This document shows positions 25,655 to 33,494 of a DNA stretch of 36,659 nucleotides, piece by piece (within the stretch, counting starts at the first letter, position 1; the number at the start of each line of letters is the position of its first letter). Origin of the DNA: Ardenticatena sp. (GTDB lineage Bacteria; Chloroflexota; Anaerolineae; Ardenticatenales; Ardenticatenaceae). The stretch lies in NCBI GenBank assembly GCA_015487975.1, contig WFOS01000080.1, positions 1 through 36,659 of the forward strand, given 5' to 3'. The notes under the pieces are model-generated. The model was not told the DNA's origin. It was given only the letters and a program-made list of their open reading frames with translations, and searched no databases. A program made the position numbers and the translations under genes.

Positions 25655-27178
25655 TCAATCACGCCCGCGGTATTGTAACGCCTCGGCAATATGGACGGTT
25701 TGGATAGTATCACGCTCAGCCAGGTCGGCAATGGTGCGGGCTACTTTGAGCACACGATGATAGGCACGTGCGCTCAGATTCATCTGCCGCATGGCCATTT
25801 TCAGCAGTTGCTGCCCATCGGGCGGCAACTGGGCATACAGGCGCAACTCGGCGGGTCCCATGTCAGCGTTGCAATGCACATGCGGCAAATGCTCGAACCG
25901 CGCCTGTTGCATGCGACGAGCGGACTCGACACGTTCGCGCACATCGCGGCTAGGCTCTCCCAAACGCGCATCAGCCAGTTTTTCGTACTCGACACGTGGC
26001 ACTTCCACCCGAATATCGAATCGGTCGAGCAAAGGACCCGAAATACGTTTCTGGTAGCGAATAATTGCGTGCGGCGAGCATGTGCATTCGTGAGTTGGAT
26101 CACTGAAATAACCGCATGGGCAGGGATTCATGGCTGCAACCAGCATGAAGTTGGCTGGAAAGGTCAGCGCCCCCTGTGCGCGGCTGATGGTGACCTGCTT
26201 ATCTTCCAGTGGCTGGCGTAGTGTTTCCAGATTGCGTGCGCCAAATTCTGGTAATTCGTCGAGGAACAGCACCCCACGGTGCGCCAGGCTGATTTCTCCG
26301 GGACGCGGCCAACGGCCACCCCCCACCAGCCCGGCATGGCTGATTGTGTGGTGGGGCGCCCGAAAAGGCCGCTGGCGCACCAGCGGCGCGTCGCCGGGGA
26401 GTGCATCGGCCACGCTGTAAATGGCAGTCACATCGAGCGCCTCATCGAGCGTCATACGCGGCAAAATACCCTGCAATGCCCGCGCCAGCATGGTCTTCCC
26501 TGCGCCGGGGGGGCCACTCATCAAGACGTTATGGCCGCCTGCTGCGGCGACTTCCAGCGCTCGTTTGGCGTGTTCCTGCCCTTTGATGTGACAAAAATCA
26601 ACGTACTGTGGGTCATCCCCCTGGACAGTCAGATTGACGACCACCGGCGGGCGGCGCGGTATCCGTTTGGTGCCATGAAAGTGTTGCACCAGCGTGGGCA
26701 AATCAGGCACACCATACACCTCGATGTCGGGAATGAGGGCGGCTTCGTCCACATCGCAGGCGGGCACAAACAACCGCTTGAATCCTTCACGGCGAGCGGC
26801 GGCGGCAATTGGCAAAACGCCACTCACATGGCGCACATCGCCATTGAGCGACAATTCACCGACAAAGATAGCATCTTCCACGTCAGCCACGATCTGCCCA
26901 GTTGCCAGCAACACCCCCATGGCGATTGGTAAATCGTAAGCCGGACCTTCCTTGCGCAGGTCGGCAGGCGCAAGGTTGATGGTCAGTCGGCGACGGGTAA
27001 AGGCACAGCCACTGTTCAACAATGCGGCACGTACCCGTTCTTTGGCTTCACGCACGGCGGCATCGGGAAGCCCAACAATGGTAACGATGCCTGCCTGCCC
27101 ATGCGAAACATCCACTTCGACCTGGATGGGCATCCCTTCCAGGCCATTCAAGGCACAGGTGTACACAGTTGCTAACAT
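25655..27178 (-). CDS. YifB/ComM-family Mg-chelatase-like AAA+ ATPase
   Basis: This 507-residue cytosolic protein has the YifB layout: an N-terminal ChlI-like domain (VEVDVSHGQAGIVTIVGLPD, about 20-140), an AAA+ domain with Walker A GPPGAGKT (222-229) and Walker B LFLDELPEF, the cysteine-bearing insert NPCPCGYFSDPTHECTCSP, and a C-terminal Mg_chelatase_C region with LSARAYHRVLKVARTIADL. The homologue ComM is a helicase promoting branch migration during natural transformation. Whether this organism is competent is unknown. The ATG follows AAAGGAG by 7 bases. A small membrane-protein gene is divergent. Confidence 0.93.
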   Translation of the reverse strand: MLATVYTCALNGLEGMPIQVEVDVSHGQAGIVTIVGLPDAAVREAKERVRAALLNSGCAFTRRRLTINLAPADLRKEGPAYDLPIAMGVLLATGQIVADVEDAIFVGELSLNGDVRHVSGVLPIAAAARREGFKRLFVPACDVDEAALIPDIEVYGVPDLPTLVQHFHGTKRIPRRPPVVVNLTVQGDDPQYVDFCHIKGQEHAKRALEVAAAGGHNVLMSGPPGAGKTMLARALQGILPRMTLDEALDVTAIYSVADALPGDAPLVRQRPFRAPHHTISHAGLVGGGRWPRPGEISLAHRGVLFLDELPEFGARNLETLRQPLEDKQVTISRAQGALTFPANFMLVAAMNPCPCGYFSDPTHECTCSPHAIIRYQKRISGPLLDRFDIRVEVPRVEYEKLADARLGEPSRDVRERVESARRMQQARFEHLPHVHCNADMGPAELRLYAQLPPDGQQLLKMAMRQMNLSARAYHRVLKVARTIADLAERDTIQTVHIAEALQYRGRD

Positions 27179-27206
27179 GGGGAAACTCCTTTCGGTTGAG
27201 GGGATG

Positions 27207-27235
27207 AACGGCGCATCACATGGATGTGAACCGTT
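27207..27235. promoter_or_regulatory. Nested inverted repeats between yifB and the small membrane-protein gene
   Basis: CACAT-GG-ATGTG (27217-27228) is palindromic and lies between AACGG (27207-27211) and CCGTT (27231-27235). It could be an operator in this divergent promoter region, but no regulator family is recognised. Confidence 0.3.
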
Positions 27236-27266
27236 TTCAGACGAGATGTGTATTTAGAGTGAAATG

Positions 27267-27275
27267 TGCTACACT
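27267..27275 (+). promoter_or_regulatory. Possible extended -10 element for the small membrane-protein gene
   Basis: TGC-TACACT forms an extended -10 element 54 bases upstream of the start at 27329. No good -35 hexamer is seen. Confidence 0.3.
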
Positions 27276-27328
27276 GTGAAGCAGAATTGGTGTGTGCTTC
27301 TCCATGTTTTCTGTCCGAGAAAAAGCAT

Positions 27329-27697
27329 ATGCGTTCCCTCGATCCACTCGACAAACTGATAGCGGAATCACTGCACGCGGCATACGGCGAAGAAACGCCC
27401 ACAAACCGCCCGTATGAACGCTTGATGGCACGTGTGCACAAAGAAACGCGGCCACGTGTGCCTGCACCCGTGCTCTTTTTGGCTGGTGCGCTTCTGCTTG
27501 TGCTTCTGCTCATGCCACCCGACCTCTCTCCACAAGCAACCGCACAGCAGACACCACCCGTGGCAACCGATCCAGCGGTGCAAGTCTATTCGACGAAATC
27601 GAAGCCTGGCGCACGTGTTCCGCTGGCGTGGCTTCTCCACGAGGCGGTTGGCGTAGATGACGGGATACAACGAGCAGAACGGCGCGAGGTGCAATAG
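27329..27697 (+). CDS. Small single-pass membrane protein of unknown function
   Basis: This 122-residue protein is not recognised. It has a charged N-terminal part (MRSLDPLDKLIAESLHAAYG), one hydrophobic membrane segment (about residues 46-65, APVLFLAGALLLVLLLM), and a polar C-terminal part expected outside the cell if the orientation is N-in. The layout of a short cytosolic domain, one membrane span and a short outside part recalls small anti-sigma or signalling proteins, but no motif supports that. The ATG at 27329 has only a weak upstream purine stretch; the frame is open from 27266. It is divergent from yifB and ends at a good terminator, which supports it as a real transcript. Confidence 0.6.
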   Translation: MRSLDPLDKLIAESLHAAYGEETPTNRPYERLMARVHKETRPRVPAPVLFLAGALLLVLLLMPPDLSPQATAQQTPPVATDPAVQVYSTKSKPGARVPLAWLLHEAVGVDDGIQRAERREVQ

Positions 27698-27729
27698 AGG
27701 CTGTTCGATTGGTGACGTGCAGAAAAGGT

Positions 27730-27759
27730 GCGGCTGGGGAATGTCCCCAGCCGCCTTTT
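27730..27759. terminator. Bidirectional terminator
   Basis: GCGGCTGGGG and CCCCAGCCGC form a perfect 10-base stem with a 5-base loop, with AAAA before and TTTT after. It lies between the convergent small membrane-protein and UPF0173 genes. Confidence 0.9.
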
Positions 27760-27762
27760 GTG

Positions 27763-28491
27763 TTAGTCGAGGGTTTCACCCGGTTGTAAGGCAAAAATCT
27801 GCAAGCCGTCGATGTCTTTGGTCAATTCGGCCAGCGCATCGGGGGTGCCCGTCAGCAAGGGGAAGGTGCCAAAGTGCATGGGGACAACGGCTTTGGCATT
27901 CAGCAGACGAATGGCCTTGTTCGCTTCTTTGGGCGACATGGTGAAGTGGTCCCCAATAGGCAAGAGACACAAGTCGGGTTGATAGAGTTCGCCAATGAGC
28001 GCCATATCGCTGAACACGGCTGTATCGCCGGCGTGGTACACGCGGTAGCCATTTTCGAACTCGATCACGTAGCCGGCGGCTTCCCCACCATAGATGATGT
28101 TTCCATCATCCAGAATACCGCAGGAGTGGACGGCGTGCGTCATGGTAACCTTGATGCCCCCTACATCAACCGTCCCCCCTTTGTTCATGGGGATGCAGTT
28201 GTCTTGGGACACACCTTTCGATTGCAGCCAGTTGATGAGTTCGAAAATACCGACGACCGTACAACCGGTTTGCTTCGCAATGGGCACTGCATCGCCAATA
28301 TGATCGAAGTGACCATGCGTGCAGAGCATCAAGTCGAGCGAGTCAATGCCGCCATTTTTGTAGGTCTCTGGACAAGCGGGGTTACCATCTACCCAGGGGT
28401 CAACCAAAATGCGTTTCCCACCGGGACTTTCAATGAGGAACGTTGCGTGACCAAGCCAGGTGAGTTTCACACCAGCATCGAGACGCCCCAT
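27763..28491 (-). CDS. UPF0173-type metal-dependent hydrolase (metallo-beta-lactamase fold)
   Basis: This 242-residue protein matches the UPF0173/YtkL family, soluble metallo-beta-lactamase-fold hydrolases of unknown substrate. The metal site is visible: HGHFDH (residues 59-64), His119/His122 in THAVHS, Asp156 in YHAGDTAV and a late His in PMHFGTFP. The sequence begins MGRLDAGVKLTWLGHATFLIE, typical for the family. The ATG at 28491 has AAGGAGGGAG upstream; the longer frame to 28572 runs through the predicted promoter and is rejected. The gene lies 137 bases after lexA on the same strand but has its own promoter. Confidence 0.9.
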   Translation of the reverse strand: MGRLDAGVKLTWLGHATFLIESPGGKRILVDPWVDGNPACPETYKNGGIDSLDLMLCTHGHFDHIGDAVPIAKQTGCTVVGIFELINWLQSKGVSQDNCIPMNKGGTVDVGGIKVTMTHAVHSCGILDDGNIIYGGEAAGYVIEFENGYRVYHAGDTAVFSDMALIGELYQPDLCLLPIGDHFTMSPKEANKAIRLLNAKAVVPMHFGTFPLLTGTPDALAELTKDIDGLQIFALQPGETLD

Positions 28492-28543
28492 GGTCTCCCT
28501 CCTTGCAGGTTGTTCGTGGATACTTTGCGGATACGACAGGCAC

Positions 28544-28572
28544 AGTATACCGAATTGAATGGCACCTCGCAA
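28544..28572 (-). promoter_or_regulatory. Promoter of the UPF0173 hydrolase gene
   Basis: On the minus strand TTGCGA (28567-28572) and TATACT (28544-28549) are 17 bases apart, downstream of the lexA stop codon. Confidence 0.6.
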
Positions 28573-28628
28573 GCACCGCCAATCGGCGCTGCTACGCCCG
28601 TATGGTCAGGCGGGGCCCGTCTGTCGGG

Positions 28629-29399
28629 CTAACGGTACAGACGCAGCAAGGCCACAACCCGCCCGGCCACCTGCACCTTGTCGGCGGGGAGTTCGATAGG
28701 GACATAGCGTGGGTTGGCGGGAATGAGACGCACCCACGGGCGTGGGGTATTTTCGAGCGCATCTTCGGGGTCGGGTTGGGCGACATCGTCGCTCGCATGC
28801 ACGGCATTCGCCGGGGGTGGCGGGGCAATACGCTGAAAATACTTCAATGTGGCCTCGTTTTCTTCGGGCAGCCAGGCCGCCACCATTTCACCATTGCGCG
28901 GTTCATCGACCGGTTCGAGCACCACGATATCCCCATCGGCCACAAGCGCATCGATCATTGAATCGCCTTTGACCCGAAGCGCAAACAAGCGGTCACGCTC
29001 ATAGCGGGGCAAAATATCCGCTTGCAGTGGCACGCGCTCTTCGATAGCCTGTTCGGGCGGCATTTCATCCGGCTGAGGGATGGGCACGCCAGCTGCAATT
29101 TCACCCACCAGGGGCACATACACAAACGTATCGGCATCTTCGGACGCAATACCCAGCCAATGCAGTGCCTTGTCGGTGAGGCGAATCGCCCGCGATTTTT
29201 CCTGCGAGCGCTCAATGTAGCCCATCTCTTCCAGGCGTCGCAGGTTGTAATCGACGACCGACGTCGAGGAAATGTGGCATTGAGCGCCAATTTCACGGAT
29301 ACTGGGGGCAAAGCCATTGGTCTGCTGAAATTCGTACACGAAGCGCAACATGGCGGTTTGCCGTTCGCTGGGCGTCTGGCGTGCTCGCCGTGGTGTCAT
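28629..29399 (-). CDS. lexA: LexA repressor (S24 autoprotease)
   Basis: This 256-residue SOS repressor has a winged-helix DNA-binding domain (residues 1-70, SIREIGAQCHISSTSVVDYN) and an S24 peptidase domain. The autocleavage site is Ala103-Gly104 (GEIAAGVP), the catalytic serine Ser147 (GDSMID) and the lysine Lys186 (ATLKYF). It is longer than the usual 200-230 residues because a Pro- and Asp-rich stretch of about 30 residues (191-222) is inserted between the lysine strand and the block VRLIPANPRYVPI. The ATG at 29399 has GAGGAG 8 bases upstream; the longer frame to 29423 would start at the operator. A near-consensus promoter and a LexA palindrome upstream indicate autoregulation. Confidence 0.95.
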   Translation of the reverse strand: MTPRRARQTPSERQTAMLRFVYEFQQTNGFAPSIREIGAQCHISSTSVVDYNLRRLEEMGYIERSQEKSRAIRLTDKALHWLGIASEDADTFVYVPLVGEIAAGVPIPQPDEMPPEQAIEERVPLQADILPRYERDRLFALRVKGDSMIDALVADGDIVVLEPVDEPRNGEMVAAWLPEENEATLKYFQRIAPPPPANAVHASDDVAQPDPEDALENTPRPWVRLIPANPRYVPIELPADKVQVAGRVVALLRLYR

Positions 29400-29424
29400 G
29401 ATGCCACTCCTCTGCTTCCACACA

Positions 29425-29436
29425 GAACAAATGTTC
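29425..29436. promoter_or_regulatory. LexA operator (SOS box) of lexA
   Basis: The perfect palindromic halves GAAC-AAAT-GTTC follow the GAAC-N4-GTTC consensus known for LexA of Gram-positive and related bacteria. It lies immediately downstream of the -10 box of the lexA promoter, over the early transcribed region, where binding would block transcription. Confidence 0.8.
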
Positions 29437-29447
29437 GCTTCTTATGA

Positions 29448-29476
29448 AGAGTACTGCACAAAAAGTGAATTGTCAA
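29448..29476 (-). promoter_or_regulatory. Promoter of lexA
   Basis: On the minus strand TTGACA (29471-29476, perfect) and TACTCT (29448-29453) are 17 bases apart. Confidence 0.75.
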
Positions 29477-29574
29477 CTTGATTCGAGTTATGTTTAGGGC
29501 TTTTCCTGCATCCACCATCGGCCGCCTCCCTGCACACTGTGGAGTGAGGGATGGGGGTGGACGCTCATCGCGCT

Positions 29575-29602
29575 TTGAAATTTTCCCGCTTTGGTGTATC
29601 GT
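29575..29602 (+). promoter_or_regulatory. Promoter of the crotonase-family gene
   Basis: TTGAAA (29575-29580) and TATCGT (29597-29602) are 16 bases apart, 33 bases upstream of the ATG at 29635. Confidence 0.45.
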
Positions 29603-29634
29603 GCAACAGGTGCAATCCAACCGGAGGCAATGCC

Positions 29635-30417
29635 ATGGCTGAAAAACTGCTTGTACAACGCGAAGGGTATATCACCACACTCACCATCAACCGCCCTGAG
29701 ATCCGCAACGCGGTTGACCCCGACACCATGATTGCCATCCGCGAAGCCGTCGAAGCCTGCGAACGTGACGACACGCGCGTCATCGTCATAACGGGAGCGG
29801 GTGGAGCGTTTTCCAGCGGCGCGGACATCAAAGCCGCGCTGAGGATGGGCATTACCCCCGAAAAAGCCTACAAAGCCCTCACCGAAGCCTATGCGCCGGC
29901 CATCCAGGCCATCCACCGCAGCCGTTGTGCCGTCATTGCCGCTGTGGATGGGATTGCCGCTGGCATCGGGCTCGATCTGGCGCTCGTCTGCGACCTACGG
30001 CTGGCATCCCAACGTGCGGTGTTCGCAGAACTTTTCATCGATGTGGGGCTGGTGCCCGACGGGGGTGGCACATACACGCTGCCACGCCTCGTAGGGATGG
30101 GGCGTGCGTTGGAACTCATCTTCACCGGCGAACGCATCGACGCTCAACGCGCGTATGAGATTGGGCTGGTGAACCGCGTCTATCCGACAGAGACATTTGC
30201 CGATGACGTGCGTGCGTTTGCGACCATGCTGGCCGAAAAGTCGCCCCTGGCGCTCGCACGTGCCAAACGCGCTGTGCGCGATTCACTCAACGCCACGCTG
30301 GAAGAAGCCATGGCACGCGAAGCGCAATTCCAGTACGAAATTTTCAACAGCGAAGATGGCTTCGAAGGATTCATCGCTTTCCTGGAAAAACGCAAACCCC
30401 GCTGGAAAGGACGCTGA
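29635..30417 (+). CDS. Enoyl-CoA hydratase/isomerase family protein, PaaG-like
   Basis: This 260-residue crotonase-fold enzyme acts on acyl-CoA in the cytoplasm. The oxyanion-hole regions are FSSGADIKA and VDGIAAGIGLD. The two glutamates of classical enoyl-CoA hydratases are not conserved: the first position is Asp114 (GIGLDLALV) and the second is a Phe (AELFIDVGL). Instead Asp142 in GLVPDGGGT corresponds to the catalytic aspartate of PaaG-type isomerases, so isomerisation of a 2,3- or 3,4-double bond or of an epoxyphenylacetyl-CoA is more likely than hydration. GGAGG lies 8 bases before the ATG. No other paa genes are near, although a PaaI-like thioesterase lies at the window start. murJ follows after 39 bases. 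Confidence 0.88.
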   Translation: MAEKLLVQREGYITTLTINRPEIRNAVDPDTMIAIREAVEACERDDTRVIVITGAGGAFSSGADIKAALRMGITPEKAYKALTEAYAPAIQAIHRSRCAVIAAVDGIAAGIGLDLALVCDLRLASQRAVFAELFIDVGLVPDGGGTYTLPRLVGMGRALELIFTGERIDAQRAYEIGLVNRVYPTETFADDVRAFATMLAEKSPLALARAKRAVRDSLNATLEEAMAREAQFQYEIFNSEDGFEGFIAFLEKRKPRWKGR

Positions 30418-30456
30418 CTCTCTCAGCAGGTCATCGCGACTGGACATCGAAGACCC

Positions 30457-32049
30457 ATGAACGAAACGAGCGCCCCATCCACCGGACAACGTGTTGCGCG
30501 AGCCGCCATCATTCTTATGGCGGCTTTTCTCGTGAGTCGCGTGTTGGGCTTGTTGCGCCAGATGGTCATTGCGCAGCAATTCGCCACTGCGCCAGAACTT
30601 TCCGCCTACTTCGCAGCGTTCCGCATTCCCGATTTGCTCTTCAATCTCATTGCTGGTGGAGCACTGGGATCTGCCTTCATTCCGACGCTTGCCACCACCC
30701 TTGCCCGCAACGACCAGCGTGCCACCTGGCGGCTCGTCAGTGCGGTTGCCAACTGGCTGATGCTCATCGTTGGCCTGACCACCACCATCGCTGCGCTCTT
30801 CGCCCCCTGGGTTGTCTCGACGTTCCTGCTGCGCGGGTTCCCCGCCGACCTGCAAGTACTGACCGTCCACCTCATGCGTATCATGCTCCTTTCGACGGTC
30901 GTCTTCAGCCTGAGCGGGCTCCTCATGGCGACGCTCTACACGCACGAGCATTTTCTGCTCCCCGCCATTGCACCATCGCTCTACAACCTGGGGATCATCT
31001 TTGGCGCCCTGGTCCTTGCCCCCCGTATGGGTATCACCGGGTTGGCATGGGGCGTTGTGCTGGGGGCGGTCGCTCATTTGCTGGTGCAAGTGCCAGCACT
31101 CTGGCATCTGCATGCTCGCTACACCCCCCTGCTCGGCCTGCGTGACCCCCTTGTGGCGCCGGGCGTGCATGAAACAGCGCGACTCATGGCGCCCCGTGTG
31201 TTGGGACAAGCCACGGTCCAACTCAATTTTGTCGTCACAACCGCACTCGCCAGTTTTCTGGACCCCCAGGCCATTTCGGCACTGAACTATGCCTGGCTCA
31301 TCATGCTCTTGCCGCAAGGCATTTTTGCACAAGCCGTCGCCACGGCTGCCTTCCCCACGTTTGCCGCTCAGGTTGCCCGCCACGAAACCGAGGCTATGCG
31401 CCGCACCCTCACCACGCTTCTGCGTGGTGTACTCTTTCTCACACTTCCCGCTGCGGTGGGGCTCTTTGTGCTGGCAACCCCCATTGTCGCCTTGTTACTC
31501 CAACGTGGCGCGTTCGACGCCCACAGCACTGCCGTTGTCGCCTGGGCGCTGCTCTTTTACGCGCCCGGCCTGGTGGGACATTCGCTTTTCGAAATGCTCA
31601 CTCGTGCCTTTTATGCCCTGCATGATACGTTGACCCCTGTGCTGGTTGGTGTTGCTGCCATGATGTTGAACATCATGCTGAGTCTCGTCTTCATGCGCAC
31701 GATCGGCGATCCCACCAACCTGACCCGTGGCCCCCACGCCGGGCTAGCCCTTGCCAACACCATCGCCACGACGATCGAAGCACTTCTCCTGCTCTGGCTG
31801 TTGCGCCAACGTATGGGAGGCCTCGAAGGTCGCCGACTGTTGCATGCCACCACACGGCTGGGCATGGCCGCGCTGGGCATGGGAGCGTTGCTCTGGCTGG
31901 GGCTGCGCCTACCATGGCTTGCTGCACTTCCGGCGGCGGCGCAGGCGCTTGTGGGCATCCCATTGGGGGCGCTTTGCTACCTAGTGCTGGCCTATCTGCT
32001 GGATGCCGAAGACGTGCACGCCATTCGGCGCATGTTGCTGCGCCGTTGA
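30457..32049 (+). CDS. murJ: Lipid II flippase MurJ
   Basis: This 530-residue integral membrane protein of the MOP superfamily (MVF family) moves lipid II across the cytoplasmic membrane for peptidoglycan synthesis. About 14 membrane segments are predicted. Typical blocks are RAAIILMAAFLVSRVLGLLR, FRIPDLLFNLIAGGALGSAFIP and ALSALNYAW-like ISALNYAWLIMLLPQGIFAQAV. The length is typical of the family. The Shine-Dalgarno is weak (GAAG), and translation may rely on the transcript that begins before the crotonase gene. A downstream lipoprotein gene starts 56 bases after its stop. Confidence 0.93.
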   Translation: MNETSAPSTGQRVARAAIILMAAFLVSRVLGLLRQMVIAQQFATAPELSAYFAAFRIPDLLFNLIAGGALGSAFIPTLATTLARNDQRATWRLVSAVANWLMLIVGLTTTIAALFAPWVVSTFLLRGFPADLQVLTVHLMRIMLLSTVVFSLSGLLMATLYTHEHFLLPAIAPSLYNLGIIFGALVLAPRMGITGLAWGVVLGAVAHLLVQVPALWHLHARYTPLLGLRDPLVAPGVHETARLMAPRVLGQATVQLNFVVTTALASFLDPQAISALNYAWLIMLLPQGIFAQAVATAAFPTFAAQVARHETEAMRRTLTTLLRGVLFLTLPAAVGLFVLATPIVALLLQRGAFDAHSTAVVAWALLFYAPGLVGHSLFEMLTRAFYALHDTLTPVLVGVAAMMLNIMLSLVFMRTIGDPTNLTRGPHAGLALANTIATTIEALLLLWLLRQRMGGLEGRRLLHATTRLGMAALGMGALLWLGLRLPWLAALPAAAQALVGIPLGALCYLVLAYLLDAEDVHAIRRMLLRR

Positions 32050-32073
32050 CGAATGTTCACTTTCAGCCACAAT
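32046..32073 (+). promoter_or_regulatory. Possible promoter overlapping the murJ stop codon
   Basis: TTGACG (32046-32051) and CACAAT (32068-32073) are 16 bases apart, just upstream of the solute-binding lipoprotein gene. The -10 is only a partial match. Confidence 0.35.
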
Positions 32074-32105
32074 ACGCAGGGGGAATTCGAAGGGGGGAAA
32101 CGTTG

Positions 32106-33464
32106 GTGAAGAAACGACAACGAAATCCACATACACGCTCACAATGGCTTGTCAACACGATTCTTTTCTGTTTGTTGATAGCGCTTACAGCGTGTAGATG
32201 GCAACTCGGCACACCCAATGAGCCAACAGAAGAACCATCGCTCATGAGCATCGAAGCCGTCTCGTCGGTCACACCCGAACCAGCACAGGCCGACCAAATA
32301 GAATTTGGCCCCACAGGGAACACCATCACTGTCTGGCATGCCTTACCCCCTCTCCAACGTGAAGCCCTGCATGAAATCGCACAAACCTTCAACACCAACA
32401 ACCCGTGGGACATCCGCGTCGAACTAGACGCCACCACAGATACGTTGGCCCTCGAACAGCGTGTGCTGGCCGCCATTCAAACGAACACCCACGCCGAAAT
32501 CGTCATTGGTGTGGGGCAATTGCTCGACGAGTTGCAAGAAGCCGACATGCTCGTCCCTCTCCGTCCCTTTCTGGATGACCCGCGCTGGACACTTTCCGAA
32601 GAAGAAACATCCAATTTGTACCTGAATGCCTTCCCGAACACCAGCCTGACCACACCCAGCGGGGCGCTCTATATGCCACTCAACTTGAATGTGATGGTGC
32701 TTGCCTACAACCGCGAGCAAATGATGCGCCTGGACATCGAATCTCCACCAGTCAACTGGGCTGAATTCGAAGCCCAATGCCTGGCTTTCGTGGAACAGAT
32801 GCAACGCCCATGCCTAGCACTCCAACCAAACGCTCGCACGCTGGTGGGCATTGGCTGGACATTTGGCGTTGATTTACTCAACCCGGAACAAGTGCAAACC
32901 GCCGATGATGAAATGCTCACGCTGCTTGGTTTCCTCTTTTCACTCAGCGAACGGGGGATGATCAACGTGATGACCGACCAGAACCCCTTCGACGCTGTGG
33001 CGAGTGGCGACGCGTTGTTTGCACTTGTGGGTACAGCCCAACTTGGCGATGAGAAAGAGAGCGGCCAATGGTCTGCTGCGGCACTCCCCACCCTGACCCA
33101 AGACCCTTTCCTGCCAGCATGGGGCCCAACGTTCACACTGCTCAACACAACGCCCGAACAGAATCTCGCTGCGTGGCTATTTGTGCGTTGGTATCTCACC
33201 ACCCCACCTGCACAACAAGAATTTGCCGCCCGCACCCATCTGCTTCCCGTCCACAAAGAGGCAGCCGAAGCCCTGAAAAGCGACGAACGTGTCCCCGCCG
33301 GGATACGGCGAGCTTTGCTCACGCTTCCAGAAAGTCGATCGTTGCACGATTCGCCTACCTGGGAGCAAATCGAACCGGCGCTTTCCAATGTCGCGATTGG
33401 CATCCTCACCAAAAGCATGATTCCCAACGAAGCGTTGGGCATTCTGCGTGAACGCATTCGCTAG
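32106..33464 (+). CDS. Extracellular solute-binding lipoprotein (family 1)
   Basis: This 452-residue protein has a lipoprotein signal with lipobox LTAC (Cys30) and the fold of sugar-type ABC solute-binding proteins: ITVWHALPP at the first strand, QRVLAAIQTNTHAEIVIG, the hinge block YMPLNLNVMVLAYNREQM, and FVRWYLTTPPAQQEFAA near the end. It should bind a sugar or oligosaccharide outside the membrane. Permease and ATPase genes are not adjacent, so it either works with a transporter encoded elsewhere or has another role. The GTG at 32106 follows AAGGGGGG; the TTG one codon earlier is a possible alternative. The phosphatase-family gene follows after 30 bases. Confidence 0.87.
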   Translation: MKKRQRNPHTRSQWLVNTILFCLLIALTACRWQLGTPNEPTEEPSLMSIEAVSSVTPEPAQADQIEFGPTGNTITVWHALPPLQREALHEIAQTFNTNNPWDIRVELDATTDTLALEQRVLAAIQTNTHAEIVIGVGQLLDELQEADMLVPLRPFLDDPRWTLSEEETSNLYLNAFPNTSLTTPSGALYMPLNLNVMVLAYNREQMMRLDIESPPVNWAEFEAQCLAFVEQMQRPCLALQPNARTLVGIGWTFGVDLLNPEQVQTADDEMLTLLGFLFSLSERGMINVMTDQNPFDAVASGDALFALVGTAQLGDEKESGQWSAAALPTLTQDPFLPAWGPTFTLLNTTPEQNLAAWLFVRWYLTTPPAQQEFAARTHLLPVHKEAAEALKSDERVPAGIRRALLTLPESRSLHDSPTWEQIEPALSNVAIGILTKSMIPNEALGILRERIR

Positions 33465-33494
33465 CAATTCGAACCAACGTGCAGGAAGTGTGCC

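Noticed and set aside
32049..32060. A third LexA-like site (TGAC-GAAT-GTTC) after murJ
   Set aside because: Only one half-site matches the consensus, so it is not distinguishable from chance.
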